Counted from the first letter of the stretch, positions 38,175 through 47,357 are shown. The stretch is DNA of 64,000 bases from Microvirga terrestris (GCF_015694425.1 NZ_JADQDN010000004.1:364989-428988); one strand, 5' to 3'. The notes: generated by a model from the letters alone, not told the origin. Numbers and translations are program-made.

Positions 38175-38210
38175 GCCGCTTCCGATCTTTTCACTGTCTG
38201 GAACATCTCT

Positions 38211-38235
38211 CATGGCCGGGTCATTCCCGGCCATG
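38211..38235. terminator. Perfect 10-bp hairpin between infB and rbfA
   Basis: CATGGCCGGG (38211-38220) and CCCGGCCATG (38226-38235) flank a TCATT loop, followed by ATCCCTTTTG. It could be a weak internal terminator or a processing site. Confidence 0.55.
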
Positions 38236-38276
38236 ATCCCTTTTGAACGATCCGGTCCAACCCCGGAGATATAAAA

Positions 38277-38711
38277 ATGGCCAAACGTTTCGAACAAACC
38301 ACCGGACCCTCCCAGCGCCAGCAGCGCGTCGCCGAGCTCGTGCGCCATGCGCTGGCCGAGGTCCTCTCCCGCGGCGACCTGCAGGACGACGTGCTGACGA
38401 AGAACGTCATCACGATCCCGGAAGTGCGCATGTCCCCGGACCTCAAGCTCGCCACGGCTTATGTCATGCCGCTCGGCGGCCGCGACGAGGCTGCCGTGAT
38501 CAAGGCGCTGGACAAGAACAAGAAGATCCTGCGCCAGGAGGTCGCCCGCCGGGTCAACCTGAAATTCGCCCCCGACCTGCGCTTCCTGCGCGACGAGAGC
38601 TTCGACGAAGCCGCTCGCATCGACGCGCTCCTGCGCACCGAGCGCGTGGCCCGCGACACGGGCAGACCCGGCCCAGCCATTACCGACGACAGCGACGAGC
38701 AGGATTCATGA
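38277..38711 (+). CDS. rbfA: 30S ribosome-binding factor RbfA
   Basis: A 144-residue KH-fold factor for 16S 5'-end maturation and cold adaptation. Landmarks: [22 protein letters not shown] near the N-terminus, [19 protein letters not shown] in the middle, and [22 protein letters not shown] near residue 100. The C-terminal 30 residues are a non-conserved acidic tail. The stop overlaps the truB ATG by four bases. Confidence 0.95.
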   Translation: MAKRFEQTTGPSQRQQRVAELVRHALAEVLSRGDLQDDVLTKNVITIPEVRMSPDLKLATAYVMPLGGRDEAAVIKALDKNKKILRQEVARRVNLKFAPDLRFLRDESFDEAARIDALLRTERVARDTGRPGPAITDDSDEQDS

Positions 38712-39628
38712 GCGACGAACGCCCGCAGCGGAGGCCCCACGGGGACCGACCGAAAAAGCGTGACGTCAACGGATGGATCATTCTCGACAAGGGTGTGGGC
38801 ATGACGTCGACCCATGCGGTCGCCGTGGTCAAGCGCGGCCTCTCGGCCAAGAAGGCCGGACACGCCGGCACCCTCGATCCACTGGCCTCCGGCATTTTAC
38901 CGATTGCACTCGGCGAGGCGACCAAGACGGTGCCCTTCGTCATGGATGGCCGCAAATCCTACGTGTTCACCGTCGCCTGGGGCGAGGAAACCACCACCGA
39001 CGATACCGAGGGCGAGGTTGTCGAGCGTACCGACAGGTTGCCTGAGGCGTCCGATATCGAGGCGTTCCTGCCCCGTTTCACCGGTCAGGTGCAGCAGGTG
39101 CCGCCGCGCTTTTCCGCCATCAAGATTGCCGGCGAGCGTGCCTACGATCTCGCCCGCGACGGCGAGGTGGTGGAGCTGCAGCCGCGCACGGTCGAGATCG
39201 ATCGTCTTGCCCTCATTCACCACGATGGCAACCGTTCGGTGATCGAGGCTGATTGCGGCAAGGGCACCTATGTGCGGGCGATTGCCCGCGACCTCGGCCG
39301 GTCGCTCGGCTGCCTCGGGCACATCGCAGCGCTCCGGCGGACCCGCGTCGGCCCCTTCACGGAGCATGACGCCGTCACGGTCGATGACGTCGCCACCGAT
39401 CCGGCGGCCCTGCGCCCGGTGGAGACGGCGCTCAACGAGATTCCTTCGATCGCTGTCAGCCGCGACATGGCCGGCCGCCTCATGCGCGGCCAATCGATCA
39501 TTCTGCGCGGACGCGAGGCGCCTCTGTCCGGCAAGGTCTATGCCACGTGCAACGGCGTGCTCATCGCCGTAGGCGACGTGGAGCGCGGCGAGCTCGTGCC
39601 GCACCGGGTGTTCAATCTAGGCGTCTAA
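38708..39628 (+). CDS. truB: tRNA pseudouridine(55) synthase
   Basis: A 306-residue TruB that makes psi55 in the T-loop of tRNAs. The catalytic Asp is residue 57 in [12 protein letters not shown]. Other landmarks are [14 protein letters not shown] and [15 protein letters not shown]. The open frame extends upstream through rbfA, but the family N-terminus and the ATGA overlap fix the start at 38708. It is the last gene of the rimP operon; a composite repeat follows. Confidence 0.96.
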   Translation: MSDERPQRRPHGDRPKKRDVNGWIILDKGVGMTSTHAVAVVKRGLSAKKAGHAGTLDPLASGILPIALGEATKTVPFVMDGRKSYVFTVAWGEETTTDDTEGEVVERTDRLPEASDIEAFLPRFTGQVQQVPPRFSAIKIAGERAYDLARDGEVVELQPRTVEIDRLALIHHDGNRSVIEADCGKGTYVRAIARDLGRSLGCLGHIAALRRTRVGPFTEHDAVTVDDVATDPAALRPVETALNEIPSIAVSRDMAGRLMRGQSIILRGREAPLSGKVYATCNGVLIAVGDVERGELVPHRVFNLGV

Positions 39629-39632
39629 AACA

Positions 39633-39870
39633 CGTCATCCCGGGGCCGCGTTAGCGGCACCCGGGATCAATGGATAGACAGGCGCTGGTAGCCCTCCTCC
39701 CCCTTGTGGGGAGGAGTTGGAGGTGGGGGTGTGAGCGCCACGCTGGTCCAGTTCAGCGCCGGCACCCCCACCCCGGCCGCTGCCGCGGCCACCCCTCCCC
39801 ACAAGGGGGAGGGAAGCCCGTGCTTGTCCTGCACTCGATCCCGGATCGGCTGACGCCGTCCGGGATGACG
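39633..39870. repeat. Composite nested inverted repeat after truB
   Basis: Outer arms start CGTCATCCCGG and end CCGGGATGACG. Nested inside is an element bounded by CCTCCCCCTTGTGGGGAGG and its reverse-complement type CCTCCCCACAAGGGGGAGG. Inside that is a GGTGGGGGTG (39722-39731) and CACCCCCACC (39763-39772) pair. It fills the whole gap between the convergent truB and YciF-like genes. Confidence 0.75.
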
Positions 39871-39880
39871 GCATCGGACT

Positions 39881-40423
39881 TTACCGGTCAGCCTTCAGCC
39901 CTTGCGCCGAGCGCGTCAGGAACTTCTGGGTGATCGGCACGATCATGTCGTAAACCGCCTGGGCAGTCCTTTCCTCTTCGCGCAGCGATTCCTGGAGAGC
40001 CGGGATGAACTTCTGGTTCCCGGAGGCTTCGGCCATGGCGATCAGGGACTTGTAGGACGCGATCTCGAAATTCTCGAAGGCGTGGTTGGCGAAGGTGTTC
40101 TTCAGAACCTCGTCGGCCATCGGCATGTGGCCGGCCGCCGCCAGGTTGGCCATGAACTGGGTGGCCATGTCCTTCAAGATCGAGCGATCCGCCCCGAAGC
40201 TATGCAGGGCCTCGTCGAGGCGGCGGATCTGGCCTTCCGTCTCCGTGATATGTCGGCGCAGGAGGTCGGACATTTCCGGATAGTTCTCGAACCGCTCGAC
40301 CTGCCGCTCCATGAGCTGAATGGCTTGTTTCTCAAGGGCGTGAGCGTTTTCGAGGCCGGTGATGAAGATATTGCGGATGTCTTCCGAGGACGTAAGGTCG
40401 GCCATGCCTGTCGTGGCAGTCAT
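39881..40423 (-). CDS. YciE/YciF-family ferritin-like protein (DUF892)
   Basis: A 180-residue four-helix ferritin-like protein of the DUF892 group. Carboxylate and histidine ligands are spread over the helices: ENAHALEKQAIQLMERQ near residue 25, RRHITETEGQIRRLDEAL near 56, FENFEIASYKSLIAMAE near 115 and REEERTAQAVYDMI near 147. Members are induced by osmotic or general stress; iron binding is plausible. AGGAAACC precedes ATG 40423. A GGAAC-N16-GGTT general-stress promoter lies about 40-60 bp upstream. Confidence 0.88.
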   Translation of the reverse strand: MTATTGMADLTSSEDIRNIFITGLENAHALEKQAIQLMERQVERFENYPEMSDLLRRHITETEGQIRRLDEALHSFGADRSILKDMATQFMANLAAAGHMPMADEVLKNTFANHAFENFEIASYKSLIAMAEASGNQKFIPALQESLREEERTAQAVYDMIVPITQKFLTRSAQGLKADR

Positions 40424-40460
40424 AATGTCGGTTTCCTATCTTGGGGGTCTCTGGTTCACC

Positions 40461-40485
40461 AACCGTGACCCGGAAAACTTGTTCC
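40461..40485 (-). promoter_or_regulatory. EcfG-type general-stress promoter of the YciF-like gene
   Basis: Read on the minus strand: GGAAC (40485-40481), 16 bases, GGTT (40464-40461). The alphaproteobacterial EcfG/RpoE2 consensus is GGAAC, 16-17 bases, CGTT. The -10 lies about 38 bp before the start codon. Confidence 0.6.
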
Positions 40486-40542
40486 GCAGACTTTGTCTCA
40501 AACCGGCGCATCCTATTGCTCCGCTTGAGAAAAATGATTTCT

Positions 40543-40571
40543 CTGGCACTCCGGCGCAATTCGTGTATGGT
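40543..40571 (+). promoter_or_regulatory. Candidate rpsO promoter
   Basis: CTGGCA (40543-40548), 17 bases, TATGGT (40566-40571). It would give a leader of about 140 nt before rpsO. Both hexamers deviate from consensus, so this is tentative. Confidence 0.35.
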
Positions 40572-40720
40572 GCGCCATCTTTTCGAGGGTCATGCCCCGA
40601 AAGACGCGTCCGAGTTCGGACCGCGCTGGACGACATCCCGGCCCGGCCCTTCCGGATGCCCCGGACCCGAAGCCCTGAAGGCCAAGGTCTCCTTATAAAA
40701 CCAACCTGAAAGGACACACG

Positions 40721-40990
40721 ATGTCGATTACGGCTGAGCGCAAGAACGCGCTTGTAAAGGAGTTCGCCCAGAAGGCTGGCGACACCGGCTCCCCCGAGGT
40801 GCAGGTCGCCATTCTGACCGAGCGGATCAACAACCTGACCGGTCACTTCAAGAGCCACAACAAGGACAACCACTCCCGTCGTGGCCTCCTGAAGATGGTG
40901 TCGTCGCGCCGTTCGCTTCTCGACTACCTGAAGAAGAAGGACGAGAGCCGCTACCGCACGCTGATCGAGAAGCTCGGCATCCGCCGCTAA
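40721..40990 (+). CDS. rpsO: 30S ribosomal protein S15
   Basis: An 89-residue S15, an early-binding 30S protein that contacts 16S rRNA. The whole protein matches the family: [31 protein letters not shown], then [39 protein letters not shown] precedes ATG 40721. It is followed by a strong hairpin and then pnp, the universal rpsO-pnp order. Confidence 0.98.
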   Translation: MSITAERKNALVKEFAQKAGDTGSPEVQVAILTERINNLTGHFKSHNKDNHSRRGLLKMVSSRRSLLDYLKKKDESRYRTLIEKLGIRR

Positions 40991-41008
40991 GCTTCCTATT
41001 TAAGACTT

Positions 41009-41037
41009 CCGTCCGGAGCCCGGCTCCGGACGGCTTC
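41009..41037 (+). terminator. Stem-loop after rpsO
   Basis: CCGTCCGGAGC (41009-41019) pairs perfectly with GCTCCGGACGG (41023-41033) across a three-base loop, followed by CTTC. It is a partial terminator or a 3'-stabilising hairpin between rpsO and pnp. Confidence 0.7.
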
Positions 41038-41108
41038 TACACCGGTCAAGACCACGAGGTCCCGGTGTCCTCTGAGGAGACGGCCGACACGATGACCATG
41101 GCAGGATC

Positions 41109-41155
41109 GCAAGAGGCTTATGAGGTGGGCTTGCCCGCCGGCACGAGCCTCTTGC
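41109..41155 (+). promoter_or_regulatory. Long stem-loop in the pnp leader
   Basis: Outer arms GCAAGAGGCT (41109-41118) and AGCCTCTTGC (41146-41155) are exact complements. An inner stem, GGTGGGC (41124-41130) with GCCCGCC (41133-41139), has one G-U. The element ends 55 nt before the pnp start. In E. coli a pnp leader stem-loop is cut by RNase III and mediates PNPase autocontrol. Confidence 0.65.
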
Positions 41156-41210
41156 CGTCTTGCTCATGGCATCGAGCCCCCGCTCCTGCTGTCATGAAAG
41201 ACGAAAAAGC

Positions 41211-43385
41211 ATGTTCGATACTCAACGCGAAGAACTGATCTGGGCCGGCCGCAAGCTCGTGCTCGAAACGGGCAAGATGGCCCGCCAAGCCGACGGCGCC
41301 GTCGTCGCCACCTACGGTGAGACCACCGTTCTCGCCACCGTCGTTTCGGCCAAGGAGCCGAAGCCCGGTTTCGATTTCTTCCCGCTCACGGTGAACTACC
41401 AGGAGCGCACCTACGCCGCCGGCCGCATTCCGGGCGGCTACTTCAAGCGCGAAGGCCGCCCGACCGAGAAGGAGACCCTGGTCTCCCGCCTCATCGACCG
41501 CCCGATCCGCCCCCTCTTCGTCGAAGGCTACAAGAACGACACCCAGGTGGTCGTGACCGTGCTCTCGCACGATCTTGAGAACGATCCGGATATCGTCGGC
41601 ATGGTGGCGGCTTCCGCCGCTCTGACCCTCTCGGGCGTGCCCTTCATGGGTCCCGTGGGCGCCGCCCGCGTCGGCTACATCGGCGGCCAGTACAAGCTGA
41701 ACCCGCCGCTGCAGGAGATGGACCAGACCTCCCTCGACCTCGTGGTCGCCGGCACGGCCGACGCCGTGCTCATGGTCGAGTCGGAAGCCAAGGAACTGGC
41801 CGAGGACGTGATGCTCGGCGCCGTGATGTTCGGCCACAAGCACTTCCAGCCGGTAATCGAGGCGATCATCCGCCTCGCCGAGAAGGCCGCCAAGGAGCCG
41901 CGCGACTACCAGCCGGCCGATATGTCCGAGGTCGAGCAAGCCGTTCTGGCGATTGCCGAGACCGACCTGCGCGAAGCCTACAAGATCACCAAGAAGCAGG
42001 ACCGTTACACCGCCGTCGACGCCGTGAAGGCGAAGGTGATGGCCGAGCTGCTTCCCGCCGACGGCGAGCCCAAGTTCGAGCCCGAGAAGGTCAAGGCTGC
42101 CTTCAAGGAAGTGCAGGCCAAGGTCGTGCGCTGGAACATCCTCGACACCGGCTCCCGCATCGACGGCCGCGATCTCAAGACCGTTCGCCAGATCGTCTCC
42201 GAGGTCGGCGTTCTGCCCCGCACCCACGGCTCGGCCGTGTTCACCCGCGGCGAGACGCAGGCGCTCGTGGTTGCGACGCTCGGCACCGGCGAGGACGAGC
42301 AGTTCATCGACCAGCTCGAGGGCACCCGCAAGGAAACCTTCCTGCTGCACTACAACTTCCCGCCCTATTCCGTCGGTGAGACGGGCCGCATGGGCTCGCC
42401 CGGCCGCCGCGAAATCGGCCACGGCAAGCTCGCCTGGCGCGCCATCCACCCGATGCTGCCGGCGGCTCATGACTTCCCCTACACGATCCGCGTCGTCAGC
42501 GAGATCACCGAGTCGAACGGCTCCTCGTCCATGGCCTCCGTCTGCGGCGCTTCGCTCGCCCTGATGGATGCGGGCGTGCCGCTGCGCCGTCCGGTGGCGG
42601 GCATCGCCATGGGTCTCATCCTCGAAGGTGAGCGCTATGCGGTCCTGTCCGACATTCTCGGCGACGAGGATCATCTCGGCGACATGGACTTCAAGGTGGC
42701 CGGCACGGAGCAGGGCATCACCTCGCTCCAGATGGACATCAAGATCGCCGGCATCACGGAAGAGATCATGCGCGTGGCGCTGGATCAGGCTCAGGCCGGC
42801 CGCACGCACATCCTCGCCGAGATGAACAAGGCGCTCACCGCACCGCGCGCCGAGCTCGGCGAGCATGCCCCGCGCATCGAGACCATGCAGATCCCGGTCG
42901 ACAAGATCCGCGAAGTCATCGGTTCGGGCGGCAAGGTCATCCGGGAGATCGTGGAGAAGACCGGCGCGAAGATCGACATCAACGACGACGGCCTGATCAA
43001 GATCGCGTCGGCCGACGGCAAGTCGATCAAGGCGGCCTATAACTGGATCCGCTCCATCGTGGCCGAGCCCGAGATCAACACGATCTACGAGGGTACGGTC
43101 GTGAAGGTGATGGAGTTCGGCGCCTTCGTGAACTTCTTCGGTTCGCGCGACGGCCTCGTGCACATCTCGGAGCTCGCCAAGAACCGCGTCGGCAAGGTCA
43201 CCGATGTGGTCAAGGAAGGCGACAAGGTGAAGGTGAAGTTCCTCGGCATGGACGAGCGCGGCAAGGTCCGTCTCTCCATGAAGGTGGTCAACCAGGAAAC
43301 CGGCGAAGACATCACCGAGCAGCTCAAGGCCGAGCGCGACGCCGAGCGCGCCCAGCGCGACCAGCAGAAGGCTGCCGGCGAGTAA
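41211..43385 (+). CDS. pnp: Polyribonucleotide nucleotidyltransferase (PNPase)
   Basis: A 724-residue 3'-to-5' phosphorolytic exoribonuclease of the RNA degradosome. Order: RNase PH domain 1 (about 10-145), all-helical linker, RNase PH domain 2 (about 320-550, with the active-site aspartates in [15 protein letters not shown]), KH (about 555-620, [11 protein letters not shown]) and S1 (about 625-695, [16 protein letters not shown]). The start MFDTQREEL at ATG 41211 is the family N-terminus; its ribosome-binding site is weak. An extended stem-loop lies in the leader. Confidence 0.97.
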   Translation: MFDTQREELIWAGRKLVLETGKMARQADGAVVATYGETTVLATVVSAKEPKPGFDFFPLTVNYQERTYAAGRIPGGYFKREGRPTEKETLVSRLIDRPIRPLFVEGYKNDTQVVVTVLSHDLENDPDIVGMVAASAALTLSGVPFMGPVGAARVGYIGGQYKLNPPLQEMDQTSLDLVVAGTADAVLMVESEAKELAEDVMLGAVMFGHKHFQPVIEAIIRLAEKAAKEPRDYQPADMSEVEQAVLAIAETDLREAYKITKKQDRYTAVDAVKAKVMAELLPADGEPKFEPEKVKAAFKEVQAKVVRWNILDTGSRIDGRDLKTVRQIVSEVGVLPRTHGSAVFTRGETQALVVATLGTGEDEQFIDQLEGTRKETFLLHYNFPPYSVGETGRMGSPGRREIGHGKLAWRAIHPMLPAAHDFPYTIRVVSEITESNGSSSMASVCGASLALMDAGVPLRRPVAGIAMGLILEGERYAVLSDILGDEDHLGDMDFKVAGTEQGITSLQMDIKIAGITEEIMRVALDQAQAGRTHILAEMNKALTAPRAELGEHAPRIETMQIPVDKIREVIGSGGKVIREIVEKTGAKIDINDDGLIKIASADGKSIKAAYNWIRSIVAEPEINTIYEGTVVKVMEFGAFVNFFGSRDGLVHISELAKNRVGKVTDVVKEGDKVKVKFLGMDERGKVRLSMKVVNQETGEDITEQLKAERDAERAQRDQQKAAGE

Positions 43386-43410
43386 TTGTACTAAGCCTGG
43401 TTAAGAACAG

Positions 43411-43439
43411 AAAAGGCGCGGCTTTGGCCGCGCCTTTTT
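43411..43439. terminator. Rho-independent terminator after pnp
   Basis: AAAAGGCGCGGC and GCCGCGCCTTTTT form a perfect stem with a TTTG loop. A-run and T-run on both sides make it usable from either direction, ending pnp and the convergent AraC gene. Confidence 0.92.
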
Positions 43440-43458
43440 CTTTGGCTGCTTGGCGGCC

Positions 43459-44307
43459 TTAATTCAACGGCAGATAGATATCCGTCCGGAGCTCGGTCGG
43501 CGGCGTGTCGCGCGGGCTGTTGAGATACTCCTCGAAGACCGGCGCGTCGGCGACGTCGCGTCCCGACGAGGGAAGCCACTGGCCGTAGAGCCAGTCATAG
43601 GCTGCGCGCATGTCGCCGTAGGGTCCCTTGTATTTCAGGACAGCATAATCACCGCCTTGGATCGAGGTCGTAAAAAGCGGTGCGTCGACCCTCGCCGGCT
43701 CCGCCACGACGACGGCGGCGTGCGATCTCAAATCGGCTTCCGGAACGCTGGTCGGATCGTCGAGATAGACACCCACCATGCTGAGGTCAGGCCGGATCAG
43801 ACCGCGCTGCGCCAACGTGGTGAAGAGCAGATCATAGCTCTTGCCGATGGCCATGTAGGAGCCGTGATGCTCCACGGCGATCAGGCTTTTCGGGGAAACA
43901 TGCGTGATGCCGACCTCATACATGGCGTGAACTCCTTGGTGGCTGGGGGCTTTGAAGACGGAATGGCTGCCGACCTCGCGATAGGTGGCGGGCGGCAAGC
44001 CGAAGGCGGCGCTGAAGGCGCGGGTGAACGAGGCCTGGCTGTCGTAGCCCGCCCGTTCCGCCACTTTCGGGATCGGCATGTTTGTATGGGCCAGGTGAGC
44101 AGCCGCCCGCTGCAACCTCAAACGCCGGACGGTCGCCGCGACAGTCTCGCCGAAATGGGCATGGTAGATGCGATGCCAGTGATAGGGCGACAGGCACGCG
44201 ATTCCGGCCAGCACATCGAGGCTGAGTTCCTCGTCCAGGTGATCGTGGATGTAGGAGGAGACGCGGGTGAGGCGGCTGGCATAGGTGTCTGCAGTGGCTT
44301 GTTCCAT
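43459..44307 (-). CDS. AraC-family regulator with GyrI-like effector domain
   Basis: A 282-residue regulator. The N-terminal AraC double HTH spans residues 8-110 (LDVLAGIACLSPYHWHRIYHAHFGETV and IPKVAERAGYDSQASFTRAFSAAFG). A GyrI-like/SOUL small-molecule domain follows (about 125-282; IAVEHHGSYMAIG). This is the Rob/SbmC-type layout, linked to drug and toxin responses. I chose ATG 44307; TTG 44364 would add 19 residues. Targets are unknown; no divergent gene is adjacent. Confidence 0.88.
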   Translation of the reverse strand: MEQATADTYASRLTRVSSYIHDHLDEELSLDVLAGIACLSPYHWHRIYHAHFGETVAATVRRLRLQRAAAHLAHTNMPIPKVAERAGYDSQASFTRAFSAAFGLPPATYREVGSHSVFKAPSHQGVHAMYEVGITHVSPKSLIAVEHHGSYMAIGKSYDLLFTTLAQRGLIRPDLSMVGVYLDDPTSVPEADLRSHAAVVVAEPARVDAPLFTTSIQGGDYAVLKYKGPYGDMRAAYDWLYGQWLPSSGRDVADAPVFEEYLNSPRDTPPTELRTDIYLPLN

Positions 44308-44377
44308 CGTGGCATCCGTCTTTGAAGGCTGTTGATCCAACCTTAAGCGGGGTGCCTTTGACAAATCCTGCGATTCT

Positions 44378-46060
44378 TTACGAGCGTCCCAAGCTCTCCG
44401 CCTCCGGGATGATCCAGCTTCCCAAGGGTGCCGCCCGGCCGCGGATAGAGACGATCTGCCGGTTGCGGTCGGAGAGGTCGAGGCCGGCGCGGGTGGCGAG
44501 GTCCTCGGAGATCACCAGCTCCACGTCGAGTTCCTTGGCGAGCCCCTCTAGGCGGCTGGCCGCATTGATAGTGTCGCCCACCGCCGTGAGGCTGGTGGCC
44601 TGGCCGTAGCCCATCTGGCCGACAATGGCCGGACCCGCATGGAGGCTCATGGCGATGCGCAAGGGATGCTCGAACTCGCTGGCGTAATCCTCGTTGAGGC
44701 GGGCGAGCCCCGCCTTGATCCTCAGCGCCGCATCGAGCGCCTGGCGGGCGGCTTCCTGCGGAGGCGTGCTGAGGCCGAAGAGGGCCAGAACCCCGTCACC
44801 GATGAACTTGTCGATATGGCCGCCCGCATCCTCCACGGCCTCGCCTACCGCTTCGAAATAGCGGTTGAGGATGAACACAGTGTCGAAGGGCAGGCGCTTC
44901 TCGGTGAGGCCCGTGAAGCCGCGCAGGTCGCAGAACAGCACCGCCACCTCCCTCTCCTGCCCCTGGGCCCGGCCGGCATGCACCAGGGCCGTCACGCCGT
45001 TGCGTCCAGTGGACAGGATCGGCACGACGGCGATCTCCCCGACCGGCCTGAACTGGCAGGCGAGCCTGACATTGGGACCGGCCTTGATGCGCGCCAGCGT
45101 GCCTCGCTCCTGGGCGGCGGGCGGCGGCTGGTCCTGCAATCCTTCAAGCACCCGCACCCGGCAGGTGGAGCAGCGGCCGCGCCCGCCGCAGACCGAGATG
45201 TGCGGGATCCCGGCCGTGCGGCTCGCCTCCAGCACGCTGAACCCCGCCGGCACGGTGACGACCTGATCGTTGGGGTAGCGGATGCGGACCCGCCGGGACC
45301 ACAGATTGGCGCTGCGGATGATGCGGCCGGCAATGGTCAGGACCAGGAGACCGCCGAAGAAGGCATAGAGGGCGGGCCCGATCAGGGGCAGGAGATCGGA
45401 CGCGGGAGCCTCGGGAATGGGAAACCGCTCCGGCGTCTCGGCGATCTCCCGGCCGGCCTCGGCGAAACCCAGCAGCGCGAAGATCGGAATGAGAATGGCA
45501 CCCGTGTAGAGCAGTAGCGCCCAGGCAGGAAACCAGGGCTTCGGACGCAGCCAGAAATAGATGCCAAGACACCCATGCAGCCACGCGATCACCAGGACCA
45601 CCGCTTGGCGGATGCCGAAGTCAGGATTCAGCAGCCAGAGATTACGGACCACCTCCGGGTAGCCTGAATCCTGCCCCGTTACGGCCCATTCGACCCGCGT
45701 TCCCATCACATGCCCGATCAACAGGAAGGGCAGGCTCAAGCCCAAGGCCAGCTGCGCCGCTTCGCGGACGGGCATTCGCAGGGTCCGGCGGCGATAGAGG
45801 GCCTGAAGCGCCAGAAGGAAATGCAGAAGAAGGGAGCCGTAGAGGAGGATCGTGCCGACCGGGTTGCGCCACAGGCTGTTGAACCAAGCACGTCCGGCTT
45901 CCATCGCCTCGATGGAGACGAGCCCCAGGGCATGATTGCTGAAATGGGTAAGGAGAAAGGCCGCGAGCACCAAGCCGGAAGCCAACCGGATTTCCCGCCA
46001 GGGAATGCGACGCCTCAGCAGAGCCGCCTCGGCGGCAGGTCTTGTCTCGGTTTGCTTCAT
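44378..46060 (-). CDS. Membrane redox-type adenylate cyclase: SdhC-like anchor + 2Fe-2S ferredoxin + class III cyclase
   Basis: A 560-residue class III nucleotide cyclase with an unusual sensor. Residues 25-250 hold about six helices with histidines at 39, 43, 80, 117 and 162, resembling a succinate-dehydrogenase-type heme-B anchor. Residues 257-350 are a 2Fe-2S ferredoxin domain with Cys291, Cys297, Cys300 and Cys335. Residues 370-555 are the cyclase, with metal aspartates Asp378 (FCDLRGF) and Asp422 (FIGDGVLALFG). Sinorhizobium CyaC is a quinone-responsive diheme-anchored adenylate cyclase, so this is probably a respiratory-redox-to-cAMP sensor. Start chosen at ATG 46060; GTG 46126 is possible. 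Confidence 0.88.
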   Translation of the reverse strand: MKQTETRPAAEAALLRRRIPWREIRLASGLVLAAFLLTHFSNHALGLVSIEAMEAGRAWFNSLWRNPVGTILLYGSLLLHFLLALQALYRRRTLRMPVREAAQLALGLSLPFLLIGHVMGTRVEWAVTGQDSGYPEVVRNLWLLNPDFGIRQAVVLVIAWLHGCLGIYFWLRPKPWFPAWALLLYTGAILIPIFALLGFAEAGREIAETPERFPIPEAPASDLLPLIGPALYAFFGGLLVLTIAGRIIRSANLWSRRVRIRYPNDQVVTVPAGFSVLEASRTAGIPHISVCGGRGRCSTCRVRVLEGLQDQPPPAAQERGTLARIKAGPNVRLACQFRPVGEIAVVPILSTGRNGVTALVHAGRAQGQEREVAVLFCDLRGFTGLTEKRLPFDTVFILNRYFEAVGEAVEDAGGHIDKFIGDGVLALFGLSTPPQEAARQALDAALRIKAGLARLNEDYASEFEHPLRIAMSLHAGPAIVGQMGYGQATSLTAVGDTINAASRLEGLAKELDVELVISEDLATRAGLDLSDRNRQIVSIRGRAAPLGSWIIPEAESLGRS

Positions 46061-46206
46061 AGGCGAATGACCGGTCTCGCTTCCTGCACCAGGGGCTTGG
46101 TTCAGGCTATGCAGGTGCAGCCGCACGCGCCAATGTCAAATCACAGCTGCTGGACCGAGGCGGCGAACCGTATATTCCTAGGCGCCGCACAGGCAGAACA
46201 CGAATC

Positions 46207-46821
46207 ATGGCTCACACCATCACCAGCCTCTCCGAGCTCGAAGCCCTCTATGGCGAGGTCAGCAAGGCCTCGATCTTGAAAGAGGCGGACCGGCTCGTGC
46301 CGGAATACCGCGCCCTGATCGAGGCTTCGCCCTTCGCAGCGTTGGCCACACGCGGGCCGGAGGGGCTCGACTGCTCGCCCCGCGGCGACGGGCCGGGCTT
46401 CGTGCGCATTTGGGACGACAAGACCCTGCTCCTGCCCGACCGGCGCGGCAACAACCGGATCGATTCGCTGCGCAACATCGTGCAGAACCCGAGCGTCGCC
46501 CTGCTCTTTCTGATCCCCGGCATCGGCGAGACCCTGCGCGTGAATGGGCGCGCAGTGATTTCCGTCGAGCCGAGCCTGCTGGAGAGTTTTTCCGTCGACG
46601 GCAAGCCGCCGAAATCGGTTGTGGTGATCGCCGTTGAGACGGTGTTCTTCCAATGCGCCCGCGCGATTCTGCGCTCGGAGCTGTGGAACCCGGCCCGTCA
46701 CGTGCCGCGCGAGAGCCTGCCGAGCGCCGGCCAGATCCTCGCGGCGCTCACCAACAACGAGGCGGGCGGTGAGGCTTATGACAAGGCTTTGCCGGAGAGG
46801 CAGCGCAGCACGCTCTATTGA
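46207..46821 (+). CDS. Pyridoxamine-5'-phosphate oxidase-family FMN protein
   Basis: A 204-residue flavin-binding split-barrel protein. The barrel includes PFAALATRGPEGLDCSPRGDGPGFVRIWDD and LLLPDRRGNNRIDSLRNIVQNPSVALLFLIPG, the pattern of the MSMEG_1061-like group of the PNPOx superfamily. True PdxH activity is unlikely because the C-terminal PNPOx region is absent. Substrate is unknown. It is divergent from the cyclase gene across about 146 bp. Confidence 0.85.
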   Translation: MAHTITSLSELEALYGEVSKASILKEADRLVPEYRALIEASPFAALATRGPEGLDCSPRGDGPGFVRIWDDKTLLLPDRRGNNRIDSLRNIVQNPSVALLFLIPGIGETLRVNGRAVISVEPSLLESFSVDGKPPKSVVVIAVETVFFQCARAILRSELWNPARHVPRESLPSAGQILAALTNNEAGGEAYDKALPERQRSTLY

Positions 46822-46835
46822 TGTTCTCTTTGTTG

Positions 46836-46886
46836 AGCGCATCGTCGGGAGCGCAAAACTCGGACCACTTTTGCGCACGATGCGCT
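46836..46886. repeat. Palindromic repeat AGCGCATCGT...ACGATGCGCT
   Basis: AGCGCATCGT (46836-46845) and ACGATGCGCT (46877-46886) enclose an inner GCGCAAAA and TTTTGCGC pair. The layout (CATCG-type ends, AAAA/TTTT core) is like the repeats at 3135 and 9903, though sequence identity is limited. Confidence 0.65.
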
Positions 46887-46953
46887 TGACCTTCGGCCCC
46901 CTGCCCTCGAAAAGGCAGTTCTCGTTTCCACCAGTGAGGCTCAAGGACAATCC

Positions 46954-47304
46954 ATGACGATCCAGCGCATCAAGCCCGGCCCCCGCATGAGCGGCGCCGT
47001 CGTTCACGGCAATACGGTTTATCTCGCAGGTCAGGTCGCTCAGGAGAGCGCAGGCAAGAGCGTCACCGAGCAGACGAAGGAAATCCTCTCGATCATCGAC
47101 AGCCTCCTGGCGGAGGCCGGCAGCGACAAGTCGAAGATCCTGATGGCCAATATCTGGATCACCGACATGGGCACGTTCCAGGAGATGAACGCCGTGTGGG
47201 ATGCCTGGGTGTCCCCCGGCAACACGCCTGCCCGCGCCACCGTCGAGGCCAAGCTCGCAACGCCGGCCTTCAAGGTCGAGATCGCGGTCATCGCGGCGAA
47301 GTAA
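46954..47304 (+). CDS. RidA family (YjgF/UK114) enamine/imine deaminase
   Basis: A 116-residue RidA-family protein that may hydrolyse reactive 2-aminoacrylate-type imines. The substrate-carboxylate Arg is present as Arg94 in GNTPARATVEAKLA. The family start SGAVVHGNTVYLAGQVAQ is clear. The conserved glutamate expected near the C-terminus may be the one in KVEIAVIAAK. It is followed by a strong bidirectional terminator. Confidence 0.92.
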   Translation: MTIQRIKPGPRMSGAVVHGNTVYLAGQVAQESAGKSVTEQTKEILSIIDSLLAEAGSDKSKILMANIWITDMGTFQEMNAVWDAWVSPGNTPARATVEAKLATPAFKVEIAVIAAK

Positions 47305-47307
47305 GCA

Positions 47308-47342
47308 AAGAAAAGCGGGCCCAAAGGCCCGCTTTTCTTTTC
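47308..47342. terminator. Bidirectional terminator between ridA-like and BA14K genes
   Basis: AAAAGCGGGCC and GGCCCGCTTTT pair perfectly around a CAAA loop, with A-rich and T-rich flanks. It serves the two convergent genes. Confidence 0.92.
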
Positions 47343-47357
47343 TAAACGTCGTGACGA

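Noticed and set aside
35238..38348. A very long open frame (over 1000 codons) antisense to infB
   Set aside because: High-GC antisense shadow; no family features, and infB accounts for the region fully.
41118..43163. Long open frame antisense to pnp
   Set aside because: Mirror of codon bias in pnp; composition dominated by Gly, His, Arg and Asp, typical of shadows.
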